A stretch of 64,000 nt of DNA, taken from NCBI GenBank assembly GCA_022578965.1, contig MU400557.1, positions 232,649 through 296,648 of the forward strand, in the 5' to 3' direction. This document shows positions 26,324-37,910 of this stretch, piece after piece (positions within the stretch are counted from its first letter, which is position 1; every line of letters begins with the position of its first letter). The position numbers and the translations under genes were made by a program. Source of the stretch: Xylaria sp. FL1777 (taxonomy: Eukaryota > Ascomycota > Sordariomycetes > Xylariales > Xylariaceae). The notes under the pieces are model-generated. The model was not told the origin of the DNA, ran no database searches, and saw nothing but the letters and a program-made list of their open reading frames with translations.

Positions 26324-27771
26324 TCACCCGATAATGAAAGCGCTGCCCAACAAAATCGCAGGTTCGTCGATGTTATGGTGTTCGTAGCTGTCCGAGACAA
26401 TGTCAGCGTAGAATTCTAGTATCGCAAAATACTTTTCAGATGCAACCTTTCTCTGCCCCCCTCCTCTGCTTGAGATGGGGATTCTTGAGGAAAAATGAAA
26501 GTTTATCGTCGAGAGAAGAGAGAAGGGATAGGAGATGGATTTCAAGGTAAGATTGCAAACAGAACTTACCTCAACGTCCCGATACCACCAGCCTCCAACA
26601 AGAACGTCGGGCCATCCGGCAACGACTTGCCAACCCAGCGCATAGCGAAGGCACGCAGGATATGTCCGTGCGCTACGATTAAGATGTCGCCGCAGGGACC
26701 GGCGACGTCCTTGGGCTTTCCGATGACGGGGCTGTGGTACTTGGAGCGGATCTCGTGGATCAGCGCGTCGACGCGTCGGGTCACTTCCTCGGGACTCTCG
26801 CCGCCCGCGCACCCGTCCTGCCAGATGTCCCAGTCGCGCCCGAGGCCCTGCGCCTCGCGCTGGTCGCGGATCGCCGGGCTCGTGATCCCCTCGTAGTCGC
26901 CGTAGTCCCACTATGCTCGCTGGAGTCAGTAATTACTCTTTTGGGTGAATATTATGCCCTTGATGCATGCTCTCGAGACATATTGGGAGTCATCAGGTTA
27001 CTAGAAAGGGAAATAAATGACTCTAGTCTGCACATACCTCGCGGATGGCCTCCGTCACCTCGACGCGCGCACCGCAGTCATCCGTCACCGGCTTGTCCGT
27101 CGGCTTCTCACCGTGAGCCTGCCACGGCAGCGGGTCCTTGATGCCGAGGTTTAGGAGCTCGAAGGTGCGTTGCGCACGTTTGCGCGGTGATACGTAGCTG
27201 TGGGATTTTGGTGGTGTTAGTGCCTGTGTTTTCTTTCTTCTGTCGTGTCTTGTCTTTGTCTTCCCCGTTCACGTGAGGTCGGTTATTTTATGGAAAGTTT
27301 GGATGAGATGCATGCTTGCATTTTAGAACTTTGTACGGCGACTTATTCTGTCGCCCCGGATAAAGCTTTTTCACGGAAGGAGGCTAAGGAGAGGCGAATA
27401 GAGCAAAACTTGGGACTCGGGAATATGATCTCCAGAACATAGATGGCGCTTTGTGCAAGAGAGAGCTCCCTTGGAGCTTTTTTAACCGCTCGGAGCGTCC
27501 TTCTCGTGAAATGGGTGGTTATGAGCGGCATGCCCATATCGACGACGACTGCTCTAGATTAGGGTCAAATGGAAGAGAGACTAAGAACTTACATGTGTGC
27601 AAGTTGTTTTGGTACAATCAAACGATCATTACCAACGAGGGCTTTTCCAGTAGCCCTGACGCGCCGCTCACCGTCCGCGGTGAGAGGAATGTCAGTTCGG
27701 CCAGTGTGTCTCCCATTTAACGACCACTCCGTCTCGCCATGACGGGCGATGAAGACTCGGGGAGTTGCCAT
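26324..27771 (-). CDS. SHB17: Histidine phosphatase, SHB17-like sedoheptulose-1,7-bisphosphatase
   Basis: Predicted cytosolic phosphatase of 247 aa of the phosphoglycerate-mutase-like superfamily. The closest remembered match is yeast Shb17, which hydrolyses sedoheptulose-1,7-bisphosphate and feeds riboneogenesis. Four exons: 27771-27593, 27197-27038, 26910-26570 and 26387-26324, all joins in frame. The N-terminal RHGETEW carries the phosphorylated His (H11). The second catalytic His is in VAHGHILRAF (H194). REWDYGDYEG, WDIWQDGCAGGES and the C-terminal GIGTLSYEHHNIDEPA match the Shb17 layout, including the His-Asn-Ile-Asp-Glu-Pro end. Intron 1 is long (395 nt); the others are 127 and 182 nt. 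The substrate is inferred from family likeness; a paralogue acting on another sugar or polyol phosphate is possible. Confidence 0.9.
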
Positions 27772-29110
27772 TCTTCACACTCGACTAGCTCACTGGTCGG
27801 TAATTATTTTCTGGGTTGGGATCGCTAGTAGCACAAATGCTACGGTGACCGCCCGAGGCTCGAGAGGCCGAATATAGGTTCTTGACGATTGAAACAGGAG
27901 ACGTGATGTGATGGTGACCCTGCGCTATGATATCTCTACCCACACAGTAGGATACTTGTTACTAAAAATGAATTAACAGTGATCGGATTCTTCGTAGACG
28001 AATTTCTTCCTAGTCTTCGTAGTTCCATAAGTTAGACATCGAATAGATGGAACGACACATTCGGGATAATGACCATCGAATGAGTGATACAGAACAAAGG
28101 GAGAGAATATTCATCACTATTTAACCACAAGACTCGGAATTACGTCAAACAACTTACTACAACATAAATCTATACTTCCCGCTCTATTTGGCCGAAGGTT
28201 CCAATGGGTCTGACAGATGACGCTACTTCTACTCCTCCTCATTTCCACCTGCTGGAACGACCTAAAATACCTGGAATAAGGTACCTAAACAATGGTAATA
28301 CCTAGCCCAAGAGTGATGTCCCTGACGGGTGCTGCACGTCGATTACTAAGGGCGCTGTCGCTGTACCAGTCCGCTGTTGCGACGGTGGGCTTACAGCGGG
28401 ACGGGCGAGGGGCCCCACTACAGATGGGTGGTGGTGGTGCGCTGTGGACGGTGCCGGCACCGTCGGCTCCACTGCTTGCGTCGAGCTAGATAGATAGAGC
28501 TTTGGCCATCTCAGCCTTTGATTTCTCGGCGTACGCCTTTGTTGTCTTCATCTTCCGCCGACCATTTCGACGACAATTCCTATGACCAATTAGGGTGACC
28601 CTGCACCTAGCGGAGGAGTAAAGCGGGACACCCGGCGTCCGATCTCGTATCGATACGATACACTTTCGCTGCTACTACGATAGGCTCAACAGTTCCAAGA
28701 CAATCCCATTGCTCCCGGCTTCACCCATCCGCCTCTCCTCGCCGCACCGACCCCTTTTACGGTATACCGAGCAGCGCCAGCATTTCATAATATAGTGTCA
28801 ATACTTCGAAGGACGAGAAAGAGCCAATCGGGGGACTTAAAATTGAGTCACAATTAAAGCACACGCCGGACTGGAGACTGGAGCGAGGAACCTGCAACGA
28901 GACGACAGCGGACCAGGCGCAGCGTTATCAAAAGAAGAGCAAAGGAAAGGAGCAGAGCAGTGACAAGGCGAGCGGGTTTTACTGGAGAGGTTACTAGGAC
29001 CGACTCGATCGCATTTCAACCCACTTCGACGCCAGCGCTGCAGATTACGACCAATTCCCCGTAAACTCGACGAGTGAATCCGCACAGTCAGGCAACGAGA
29101 AGAAACCAAA
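27772..29110. other. Divergent promoter region between SHB17-like gene and small membrane-protein gene
   Basis: About 1.3 kb holding the promoters and leaders of the SHB17-like gene (-) and the gene at 29111 (+). The 28290-28480 part is GC-rich with a GGTGGTGGTG run. A short minus-strand open frame near 28486-28660 with a Lys/Ala-rich end was considered and rejected. No other feature is supported. Confidence 0.5.
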
Positions 29111-29283
29111 ATGTCTTCACGTAACAACGAAAAAGTAGTATACAACGTGCCGCCACACAAGGGTCCCCGTCCATGGGCGACGCGCAAGCGCATAATCTGG
29201 ACCGGCGCCTTCTTTGCCGTGACCGTCGTAGGCAGCATCTACGGCGCGGGACTGAAGACACAGCAAGAGTATCACGCTGTAGG

Positions 29284-29322
<39 letters not shown>

Positions 29323-29543
29323 GAGAATGGAGAGAATATAATAGCTAACAAACTACCCGCCCAACGAAAAAGGAGAAGAAGCAGATCCTCGAAAGCACAC
29401 CTGAAGAGCGCATCCGCGCACTCGAGGTCCATCGGGCCCGGCTCGTGCGCGAGAAACTCCCGCTTGAGCGGAAACGAGAGGAGTTGCGGCTACGGCTGCA
29501 GAAGCAGAACGAGGCCGCGAAAACGTCAGATACCCGTTCATGA
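29111..29543 (+). CDS. Small single-pass membrane protein, unknown function
   Basis: A 112-aa protein in two exons, 29111-29278 and 29373-29543, with a 94-nt intron (donor GTAGGT, acceptor AAAAAG). The N-terminus is short and polar/basic (PPHKGPRPWATRKR). One hydrophobic segment follows (IIWTGAFFAVTVVGSIYGAG, about residues 28-47). The rest is a charged, Glu/Arg/Leu-rich helix likely to be a coiled coil (EERIRALEVHRARLVREKL to about residue 105). This architecture is common in small mitochondrial inner-membrane assembly factors, but I recognise no specific family, so location and role are inference. The ATG follows a good fungal context (ACCAAAATG). Odd point: the intron begins with a (TC)n tract only eight nt after the donor. 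Confidence 0.75.
29287..29319. repeat. (TC)n microsatellite at the 5' end of an intron
   Basis: About 16 TC units starting eight nt after the GT donor of the gene at 29111, so roughly a third of the 94-nt intron is repeat. Pyrimidine tracts normally sit near the acceptor; this one is next to the donor. Confidence 0.9.
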
Positions 29544-30281
29544 ACAAATTATTACGCGTCTCTCGACTCTATTCTTCGAAAGACATGTTGCAGTGAAAGG
29601 TAAAGAAAAACTAATTCCTAAAACACGGAATGAATCTTGACTAGGTTGAGCGCGGCCGAAAGGGAGATGGGAAGTTCAACTTGACTGCCGAATTTATCCT
29701 GACCTGGGAAAGGCTACTTCTGAAAGTAACTGACACTACGATGACACATGATAAACAGCATCACCTTTTTAGGTTTATGTCCTTTGTCACCGATCCTGTG
29801 ACGTGGTACCACAATGTTCAGCCAGTCCTCATGGTTCGACTATGTGGGCAGGCTTGTGCTCCAATGTCTCCTCTGATGGCTGGGCTACCGCACGAGTCGA
29901 CACGAATTCCGAATATATGAGCTCAAACCTAGTTTACTGGGGACTAGAACCATGGTCTAGGTTTCGACGCATCGAACACATCTACCGCGGTGGCGGTGGC
30001 CATCCATATAGACATAGGAAGACAGAGTATCAGTGTGGCAAAGTCTATCACCACATAGCAAGCTCAGACAAGTTCCATAGTTTGTGGGGCAATAATTTTC
30101 ATGATGTAGGCTACAACAGACCAGTAAAAGTCGACTCCAAGGCCAAGGTCACTCGCCAATCCCTGATGTTCCCTTCACCGAGGTCACAAAACGCCAATCG
30201 CGATGCTGTTGTCGGTCTACCGCCAAAAAGTTTTGAAGGGGGGGATTTTTTTTTTTTTTGGGCACACCTCCTTGGCAGGAT
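29544..30281. other. Convergent 3' intergenic region
   Basis: Lies between the 3' ends of the small membrane-protein gene (+) and UBP6 (-). A G6-A-T14 homopolymer block sits at about 30240-30260, just past the UBP6 stop. On the UBP6 strand it is a poly-A run. One 231-codon frame on the + strand runs into UBP6 antisense and shows no domain. Nothing else is supported. Confidence 0.5.
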
Positions 30282-32035
30282 TTACTCAATGGTGCCTTCC
30301 GCTGTAGGTAGTGGGATAGCCTTGTACAACAGAATGAGGGCGGAGTGCGATTCTCCTCCGCCGGCTAGGGCCTCGATCTTATCCGATGTGACCTCGGAGA
30401 CCTTGTCATCATTGAACCACCACCACTTGCCATCCTCTTCCTTCCGCTTGCCAGTCTTTGGGTCAATTGGCGCCGTCTTTTTGACGTACGCTGTGTAGTG
30501 GCCACTGTCGGCACTAGCTCCCTGATGTGTAACCACACCACGTAGCTCATAAAGTCCCGACTGGTTCGCGCCATCCTCCTTGGCTAGTTCTGGACTAATC
30601 AAGGCGTTCAGCTCCTTCTTCATCGCGAGCAGGTGGGCAGCACGTTCAGCATCGATCTCGGCGTCAGTCTTGTATGTCTCCGTCATCTCCACGTCGCCGT
30701 CTGCGGATGTGCCCGCTTCTTTCTTGTCATCCTTCTTCTTGGGATTGGAAACCTCGGGTACGTCGTCATTATTGTCCCCGTTCCGCTTGCGTCTCTTACG
30801 TGCTCGCTCAATATCCTCCTCTTCCTTACGGACCTCTCGTACCTTGTCTCGAACGGGAATGAGGAGTTTCTTGAGCTTGTCGTCGCAGAATTCTACCACG
30901 TCCAGCTCGTGGGGGAATGTGACCTTGCGCATGATCTTGGCTTTCTTCTGTGTCTCGCGTTTCCAGAAAAAGCGGACGAAATGGACAGTCAGATACTTGG
31001 GCAAACGTGAGATCTTGGAGGTCTTGGTATAAACGGCGTCACGACCCAAAACTTCCGACCTCTTCTCAAGTTGCTCCTTCAACCCATTTACGATACCGTC
31101 GCGTAGGTGGTTTGTAGAGGCGTCAATGTGGCAGTTGAGCTTCAAGAAAGCATCGTTGCTAGTGATCGGCTGCTCGCCTCCTTCCGTGGCAGCAGGCTCG
31201 TCACACACAAGCTCCGAAGTAAACTCTCCAGACATGTATTTTTCGATAAAAGATGTGTCACTTGTCGCGTCGGACGTATCCTTGACACGCAGCTTCTGAC
31301 GCACCTGAGATAGAATCTGTGACCAAGCTTCTTCGGCATCTTGTTGGGCATAGCCGGCACCAGTGCGAGAGCGCTCCGAGAACTGTGGGTATAGATTGCG
31401 TAGAGACGTGAGGAATGCATGTGGAGTGTAGGCGTCTTGGGTCTCGGACATGTACTTGTAAGTGTCTCGTAGCTGTCTAGTTAAATCAAGCTGAGGCAAT
31501 GTTCCGGTTGCATTGGCGCTCGGAGGCTCGTACTTCACCAGAGCGTCCTGAAGTTCTGGTATCGCACGCAATGCCTGGAGTGTTGAGTTCAGATAGCAGG
31601 TGTTGCCCAAGTTGGTCAGGCCGGCGGGAATAGCGCCATCCTGTTGCGCAGCTTCGGCTTCGGTCATATCTTCGACGAATTTGACCTGTTCGGATGGTCG
31701 CACGAGGTCCTTGCCCTCGCCGCTCGGGGTGCCAAGCATCATTATAGTCTGACCCGGCTTGAGGGAGAAATTACTCATTGGCGTGTCATCTTTGAGCACA
31801 CCTTTCAGCAGGACCTTTTGACGCTCGGGCTCAACACCGGTGAGACTGTAGAGCTGGAACTTGAAGACTTCGCCGGTGGAGTCGGTGTCGATCTCTACAT
31901 CATATTTCTTGCCTTGGTGTTTTACGACGACTATTCGACAATTCATCAGCAAAACACCGGGGTTAGGAATGGGAGGCAAAGGTATAGAGGGGCGAATACC
32001 CCGGCCAATAGAAACCTACCTGGTATTGACGCCAT
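30282..32035 (-). CDS. UBP6: Ubiquitin carboxyl-terminal hydrolase UBP6/USP14 (proteasome-associated)
   Basis: Deubiquitinase that docks on the proteasome base and trims ubiquitin from substrates; 554 aa. Two exons: a tiny first exon (32035-32020, 16 nt, MASIP plus one base) and 31930-30282, joined through an 89-nt intron (GTAGGT...TAG) to read MASIPVVVKHQGKKYDV. Residues 5-78 form the N-terminal ubiquitin-like domain that binds the proteasome. The peptidase Cys box is GLTNLGNTCYLN (C117). The His box is QGASADSGHYTAY (H483), followed by WWWFNDDKV. A highly charged insert (DIERARKRRKRNGDNNDD and following) splits the catalytic domain, as in USP14 relatives. The larger continuous frame begins at an in-frame ATG inside the intron and is not the likely start. 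It is divergent from ARPC4. Confidence 0.95.
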
Positions 32036-32663
32036 AATTGTATCTCTATTGTAGCTCTATACAAAGCCTGTATGGGTAGTAGCAGTACAAGTAAGAGAGA
32101 ATGGTCACGAACGTGGTGGGTGTACAGGGAAATAGACAGATGGATCGATGGATCAATGGACAGAAGAGGGAGGTGGGTATAAGGGTTAAATAAAATAAGA
32201 GGAAACGTTGAGGCAGGTAGGTTGCGATGCAGGGTCCGACAAGCTCGGTCGGACGAAGCCAGGCAAACTCAACATGCGTCACCCAATTATCTATGGGTTT
32301 CTACGGCCACTGCTACCCGCCCGCCAGGCCTTCTTGTGGCGGCAAGGGATTAGATTTGAGGTAGGCGCAGCTAGTGAGGGGCTGGAGGGGTGGGTTGCGG
32401 TAAGCCACAAACTGACGTCACGTGCAAACGACAAAGGTAAAGGTACAGCCGCCAGGCTCGCAGCGCTACCAGTCGTAGCCACCCGTTCGTCGCCCCACGG
32501 CTGGAGGTGCATCAACCAACGTCGTCGTAATTACAAGGCGTCGGGGCTGCTAGACCTGCCCGGACCACCCCTTACTGCCACCACCCACCACGTATCGAGC
32601 GCTGTCGACCAACACGGCTTTCCCGCCCTTACGATCCGGTCTTCAAGGCCAATTTCCCTCGAT
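32036..32663. promoter_or_regulatory. Shared divergent promoter UBP6 / ARPC4
   Basis: A 628-bp gap between the UBP6 start codon (-) and the ARPC4 start codon (+). It must hold both promoters. It contains an overlapping CRE and E-box (32413-32424). I saw no clear TATA box. Co-regulation is possible but not shown. Confidence 0.6.
32413..32424. promoter_or_regulatory. Overlapping CRE (TGACGTCA) and E-box (CACGTG)
   Basis: TGACGTCA at 32413-32420 is a perfect palindromic bZIP (CRE/ATF) site. It overlaps by two bases a CACGTG E-box at 32419-32424, a bHLH site. Both sit near the middle of the UBP6/ARPC4 divergent promoter. Occupancy is inferred from consensus only. Confidence 0.5.
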
Positions 32664-33435
32664 ATGGTGAGCCACAGCAACATTCCCAGCTTCGCAACCG
32701 GATGCTTTCTAATGTGCTTTGCAGTCTCAATCCCTCCGTCCCTATCTTCAGTGTGTGAGGAGCTCCGTCACTGCCGCCCTCTGCCTTTCCAACTTCGCGT
32801 CCCAAACGGCAGAACGACATAATGTCCCCGAAATTGAGGCTCAGACATCCCCCGAGGTTCTTCTAAAACCTCTGGTGATTGCGCGCAACGAATATGAGAA
32901 GGTTCTTATCGAGCCCAGCGTCAACAGTGTGCGCATCAGCATCAAGATCAAGCAAGCCGACGAGATTGAAACCATCCTAGTCCACAAGTTTACACGGTTC
33001 TTGACGCAGAGAGCGGAAGCTTTTTTTATTCTGAGGAGGAAACCGATCAAGGTATGGAATCAGTGGGCCCATCGTGCAACACCGTCTAGCGTCTAGCACG
33101 TCTACTCCCGTAGCACGGGGCCCTGGGCTGACATTCGTCGTTAGGGTTATGATATATCCTTTTTGATAACCAACTTCCATACCGAAGAGATGCTGAAACA
33201 TAAGTTGGTGGACTTTATTATTCAGTTCATGGAGGAGGTTGACAAGGAAATATCTGAGATGAAGTTATTTGTTCGCTCTCCCGACCACCAGGATAAACTC
33301 ATAGTGGGACATACACTAATACCGTGCAGTTGAACGCAAGAGCGCGTTTTGTAGCTGAATCGTTCTTAACACCTGTAAGTCTCTCATAAAGCTTATTTGC
33401 GGTTGCCATGCTGAACTGTCTCCCAGTTCGATTAA
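32664..33435 (+). CDS. ARPC4: ARP2/3 complex subunit 4 (ARPC4, 20 kDa)
   Basis: Core subunit of the ARP2/3 complex that nucleates branched actin, acting in cortical actin patches and endocytosis. Yeast name ARC19. 169 aa, against 168 in human. Five exons: 32664-32666 (just the ATG), 32725-33051, 33145-33270, 33330-33374 and 33427-33435 (Phe-Asp-stop). The product begins [20 protein letters not shown] and contains [60 protein letters not shown], and [16 protein letters not shown], collinear with the animal protein throughout. All exon lengths are multiples of three. Intron 3 has a poor donor (GTTCGC) but is required by the homology; intron 2 (GTATGG) and intron 4 (GTAAGT) are better. Confidence 0.95.
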
Positions 33436-34617
33436 GGAGGAGCCCGCGAGGCTTATCGAGGACTACAACAATACATGATGTGACGGCGTTAGGAGAGCGG
33501 CTTGCAAAAGCCTAGAGGATGTGGCCGCAGTGGTATACTCGACAATTGTAGTGTTTGTAAAGGATTTTGCCAGCTCAAAACTGATCCTGGTCGCCCCGAT
33601 GTCATCTAACTACTTTGTATCCAAAACTCCATGCTCGCGAGCCTTAGATGTAACCTAGCCACTGACTAGGCTTTGAAAAGGAGCCATCTACATTTGAGCG
33701 AAGCCGGTCTTGCCTACAAACTTTTTTTCCGGCAGTCATCATGACTCCCGGTAAGGTTAAAACCACGAGACTTCTCAATAAATCCAAGGAAATGGTCCAA
33801 TATAGAGCGTCCCTATACCTCTCATTTATTCTATGTATTTACGGAATAACAGAATCGAGGCAACCTGTTTCATTTAGGCCTCCATCTGCTAAAAAATGCA
33901 TACTATCAATTCCATGAACATTTAAGCTATAAACATTATGGTTCTCGGCGCACAAGATAAAAGCTAGAATATGCATTAGGCTGCCCGGGATATACCAGTT
34001 GGCTAGCTTTCAACTGCCTAGTTAGGATGCACCTTATATTGGCTCTACCTTCCCCTATTTTCGAAACGTAGGTATATCCTTTATACGCAGTTTCGATTTT
34101 CATGTCCACGGTTTTGGTCGGGTAAAGGAGAGTGAATACTTCCCCCAGTTCCCGAGTCTCAACAACTAGCCCTTCACGCCTCAATCAATACCAGTTCATC
34201 AGCACAGGTACTTTATCCTGCGCTATTTATCGTGAAGCGCTATCTCGAGCATCGTACTACCACTGCTTCCATTCATAGTTGTGAATTGACTCTATGGGTA
34301 TTATCGGTCAGTTGAGGACTTGTAACTGCATCTCTACCTGCCAGTTATCATTGAGCTCATCGTCTGACTAAATTCACAACTGGAACGAGAGCTCACAATA
34401 TTGCACAATACCAATGTTGATATTACTAGTAGATTAAAAATTAAATCTTAGACTCCCCCCTCACATGCTACGTCCCCCATCATAAGTGACTACCACTGTT
34501 TCATTACTCTCCAACTAGCTAGCGTTCAACCGTAAGAAGCGAAATTGCACTCAGTATCAATTATTCATAACGATGCATCTTCAGACATGGTAGCAGTATT
34601 CGATTGCGGAGAAGCGA
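33436..34617. other. Intergenic, convergent 3' region
   Basis: Lies between the ends of ARPC4 (+) and the HsbA-type gene (-). The longest open frame is 82 codons and has no likeness. No repeats or RNA genes were recognised. Confidence 0.5.
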
Positions 34618-35336
34618 TCAGACATTCGTCTGAACGCCCTCGTACTTCTGGATGGTGATCTTGAGAGTGCCGTCGAGATTGTTGGCCTCGTTCTCAAGGT
34701 CCTTGGAACGAACCTCGACGAGGTTGATCAGAGTAATAGCAACGGTCTGGACAATTGGAAGTTAGGAATTGCTAGTATGATGGGTTGGTATATCGTGAAG
34801 CTAATCTATCACTCACATCTACAACACCCTCGACTTTGCGGAGAACGGCGGCAACGGGCGGGCCGACGACAGGGACGTCGGTGATGATGCCCGCCTTCCC
34901 AATCAGGATGTTGAGGAGCTCCTGGTGCACGCGGACGAACTGTGAAGGAAGGGTATCTGTTAGTACCGAAATAACTACGGTCGGGGGTGCCAGCAACATT
35001 TGTGATGAGAAGTGTTGCACTTACGCCACGGAAAGCGTTGAGGATGAGATCGGCGTCGGCCTCAACAGTGACCGGGGGAGTGTCACGTAGTTGGATAATG
35101 GCGGTGCTGACGGTGGTGACGATTTGGGTGAATCCAGTGATAATCTTGGGAAAGGGGCCCCGTCCGACGATGATGAGGGGGGCGTTGACGAGGGTGATGC
35201 TGTTAGCTGGGGTCTGGAGGTTCTGAGAGAGAACTGTGACCTGGTTGATACTGGTGGCAATCTGGATGGGTGTGAGAGCGGCCATGGCAGTGGAAGCCAT
35301 GACGGCACCGGCAGTGAAGATCTTTGAGAAAAGCAT
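34618..35336 (-). CDS. HsbA-type secreted hydrophobic-surface-binding protein
   Basis: Predicted secreted protein of 187 aa resembling the hydrophobic surface binding protein A family (Pfam HsbA), whose founder in Aspergillus coats hydrophobic surfaces and recruits cutinase-type enzymes. Three exons: 35336-35025, 34939-34817 and 34746-34618, all phase 0, with donors GTAAGT, GTGAGT and a CAG or CCAG acceptor. Residues 1-19 are a signal peptide (hydrophobic core AGAVMASTAMA). The mature part has no cysteine and is rich in Val, Ile, Leu and Thr, with amphipathic helices (IATSINQVTVLSQNLQTPAN, VRVHQELLNILIGKAGI). The ATG at 35336 is chosen because it starts the signal peptide; the frame extends upstream without another ATG. 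A TATAAAA lies about 160 nt upstream. Possibly a wall-associated or host-surface protein; its role here is inferred. Confidence 0.85.
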
Positions 35337-37910
35337 CTTGAAAATGGTTTTGATTGAGAGCACAACAAGACTTATGTTTGAAGTGAAGGTTATGAAGTTG
35401 AGTGAGGATGATAGGTAGAGTTTCTTGTGAAGCTGTAGTTCTTGTGGATGATGGTGAAGGAAGAAACATTCTGTCGAGGCGAGGAAGTCTAGTTTTTATA
35501 CTCGTTTGGTTGACTACATCATGACCTCTTTCTTTTGCCGCGTATACCTTTGATATTCGAATACCTACTTGGATAGAGAACCTCGTTCATGAAAATCGCT
35601 GTTTTGGTTCGAGTTAGCTGCCAAGCCTTGATCAGCTCCAGACTATGTAACCTCAAATGTGACCAAACTACCTCATAATACTTTAGATTGAGTAATTAAG
35701 CTTAATTGGGGTTCAATGTAATAGTCAGTGGATTTTCCGCCCCGTTAATGAATTCTACACTACCTCTCTAGGTACGGGCCGCAGTGAGGGCATAAATAGA
35801 CAGATACGAGAAGCTATCATTATTAGCCGAGTCTGTTAGTTTATCTCCTGTTCATAGTTGAATATTTACCAGCTGCTCGTCTAGTTCATCATTTGGATAA
35901 TATCACTCAAGCTTTGTTTAGTCTCCTATCTTGTTATATCATGATCGGCTCGGTTCGCAGCTGGACCTGTATATATAATCTTGAACTAACTTTCTTACGC
36001 CGTAGCTCGAGTGAAGTAGAAGAGAATAGTATATAGTAATGTACCATAACCCCTCTACTGTCTAAGCATAGTCCTGTATAATACCAAGTACCTACTAAGT
36101 AACCAGGTTGACAGCCATTGGCGCAATATGCCTCCGTGGCGCTCTCTATTCTCTCGGATTCTACATCTACTATGATGAGAATGTTCACGGATGTACCAAT
36201 GATTCAAAACCGTGAGATTTGAACATCAAACGTAAGTCCAAGGTTCCCCGAAAAAAGTGGCTAGCGAATGGTCAATGATCAGCACTGGTTAAGAGAAGTA
36301 AGAAGACTAAGAATCGAGCGAAATGAGCTTGCTAATGACGCATCATGCAAGGATGTTGACTTGGAGTCCAACCGTGGGTAGAGTTAACAAAAAATACAGG
36401 AGATATGTCTTATATGGCATGTATAGGTACACTTCGTGATCTGTGGTTCTGGCAACTTGGTCACCGAAGCCCCTGACCGAAGGTGTCTGAAATGTACATT
36501 GCGGCTGACTATTAGTAATTAGGTCCTGCAGTAGGCCTCGGAAGAGCTTGTTCATCGGTACCGGTTCTACTACTTATCTGGATAACTAACAAACTGGCGC
36601 TCAAGCCATACAGCACGTGGGCAACGGTACTACGGACTTTTATCGATGGCTCAAGCTAAGGTGCCTATTCTTCCATTGATTGGCTAATTATTTATTTTCC
36701 AGCTTTTGTTACCGAATTCCACTAGATAATGATGTGCACTAATAATGTGCTACGTGAACCTACCCAAAGCATCTAGATATATACTTACCTATACCTACCT
36801 ATAATACCTAGGTACAAGTACTACACACCAAACACACTATACCATTAGGGTCTCCCGTTCCCAATGCCTTGTTCTCCTTTTACTACAATCTTCTACGATT
36901 TTTTTTATTTTTATTTTTTTTTTTTTTGCAGAAACGAGTATAGTAGTCTTAAGGTATGACATCCGAACACTTCACACCGCCCCGTGAAGCGTCCTGCATC
37001 GGCTACGGGTCTGGGGCCGCAAACTACGGGCCATGCCCGGCTGTAGCCCCCACTGTGGTAGCACCCGCTCAGAAGCCACAGTGATCTACACACGCTAAAG
37101 GTAGATCCTACTAGCCTGGTAAGCCTCCAAAGGTTCTTCATGGCAGATTCATGGATACCTGGTCAATAGACAGCACTTAGTCGGGAGACTTCAGCTGGGT
37201 GGTGATTGCTACCGGCGCTGGATCTAGTTAGCCCGGGCTTTGAATACAGTTTGTTGTACCATATTCGCCTGTCTTCTGGTCATGATACCCCGGTCTCAGC
37301 TGCTAGAGATAACGCCATACCTCTCCCAGTGCCGACTACGTTCCAAAAACATGTACTATTCAGAGACATTGAGGTCACACAGCGCACGACGAATTCTTTT
37401 TCCTTATCCCCTTTTCCTGCCTCTCCCCGGAAGCGACCAATTATCGAGAGCTCTCTACACCACAGGGAGAAAGGACTCGAAAATTACCCGACGGCAGAGC
37501 TAATCGGCGATCCGAGTTAGAAGACTGCGTCTAACGCGCTAGTCACTTACGTGTAGCTACTCTATCTATTTCCTTAGTTAAAGGCCTCCTGTAACGCCTG
37601 GCTGACCGTTACACTTTAGCAATCTGGAGGAGTATTTCGATATAACTAACGACCAGTTGTAGCGCTAAATATTGAAAGGCAGGTATAGCTGTAGATTCAT
37701 ATAGGAGTAGGTATACTATCTATATGACGTCTAATAAATCTATACAGCTGTCATATAATACAGCTAGCTTCTCCTACATTGTCACTCTAGACCGTAGTTG
37801 TAAATAATTTATGCCATAAGGACTGAGCTTTTCCTTCATGCTACCTAATAAATCACGACCTGGAATGCGTACTAAGGCTCGATGCAGCTTCAGAATCCTT
37901 CCATGTGCAG
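35337..37910. other. Intergenic, promoter of the HsbA-type gene and unassigned sequence
   Basis: The first 170 nt carry the HsbA-type promoter and leader. The rest has no open frame above about 105 codons with any likeness. It includes an exact TACCTAGGTA palindrome (36805-36814) and a T-rich run (36900-36928). Nothing else is supported. Confidence 0.5.
35494..35500 (-). promoter_or_regulatory. TATA box of the HsbA-type gene
   Basis: TATAAAA on the minus strand, 158-164 nt upstream of the start codon, followed by pyrimidine-rich leader sequence. Spacing fits a TATA-driven, highly expressed secreted-protein gene with a leader of about 120 nt. Assigned by consensus and position only. Confidence 0.5.

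Noticed and set aside
28486..28660. Short minus-strand frame ending in a Lys/Ala-rich peptide (MKTTKAYAEKSKAEMAKALSI region)
   Set aside because: It looks protein-like for about 60 codons, but has no ATG near its upstream end, no convincing splice partner and no family I recognise.
31931..31979. UBP6 start at the in-frame ATG at 31979
   Set aside because: It lies inside the intron; the spliced MASIPVVVKHQGKK start matches the family and the extra residues do not.
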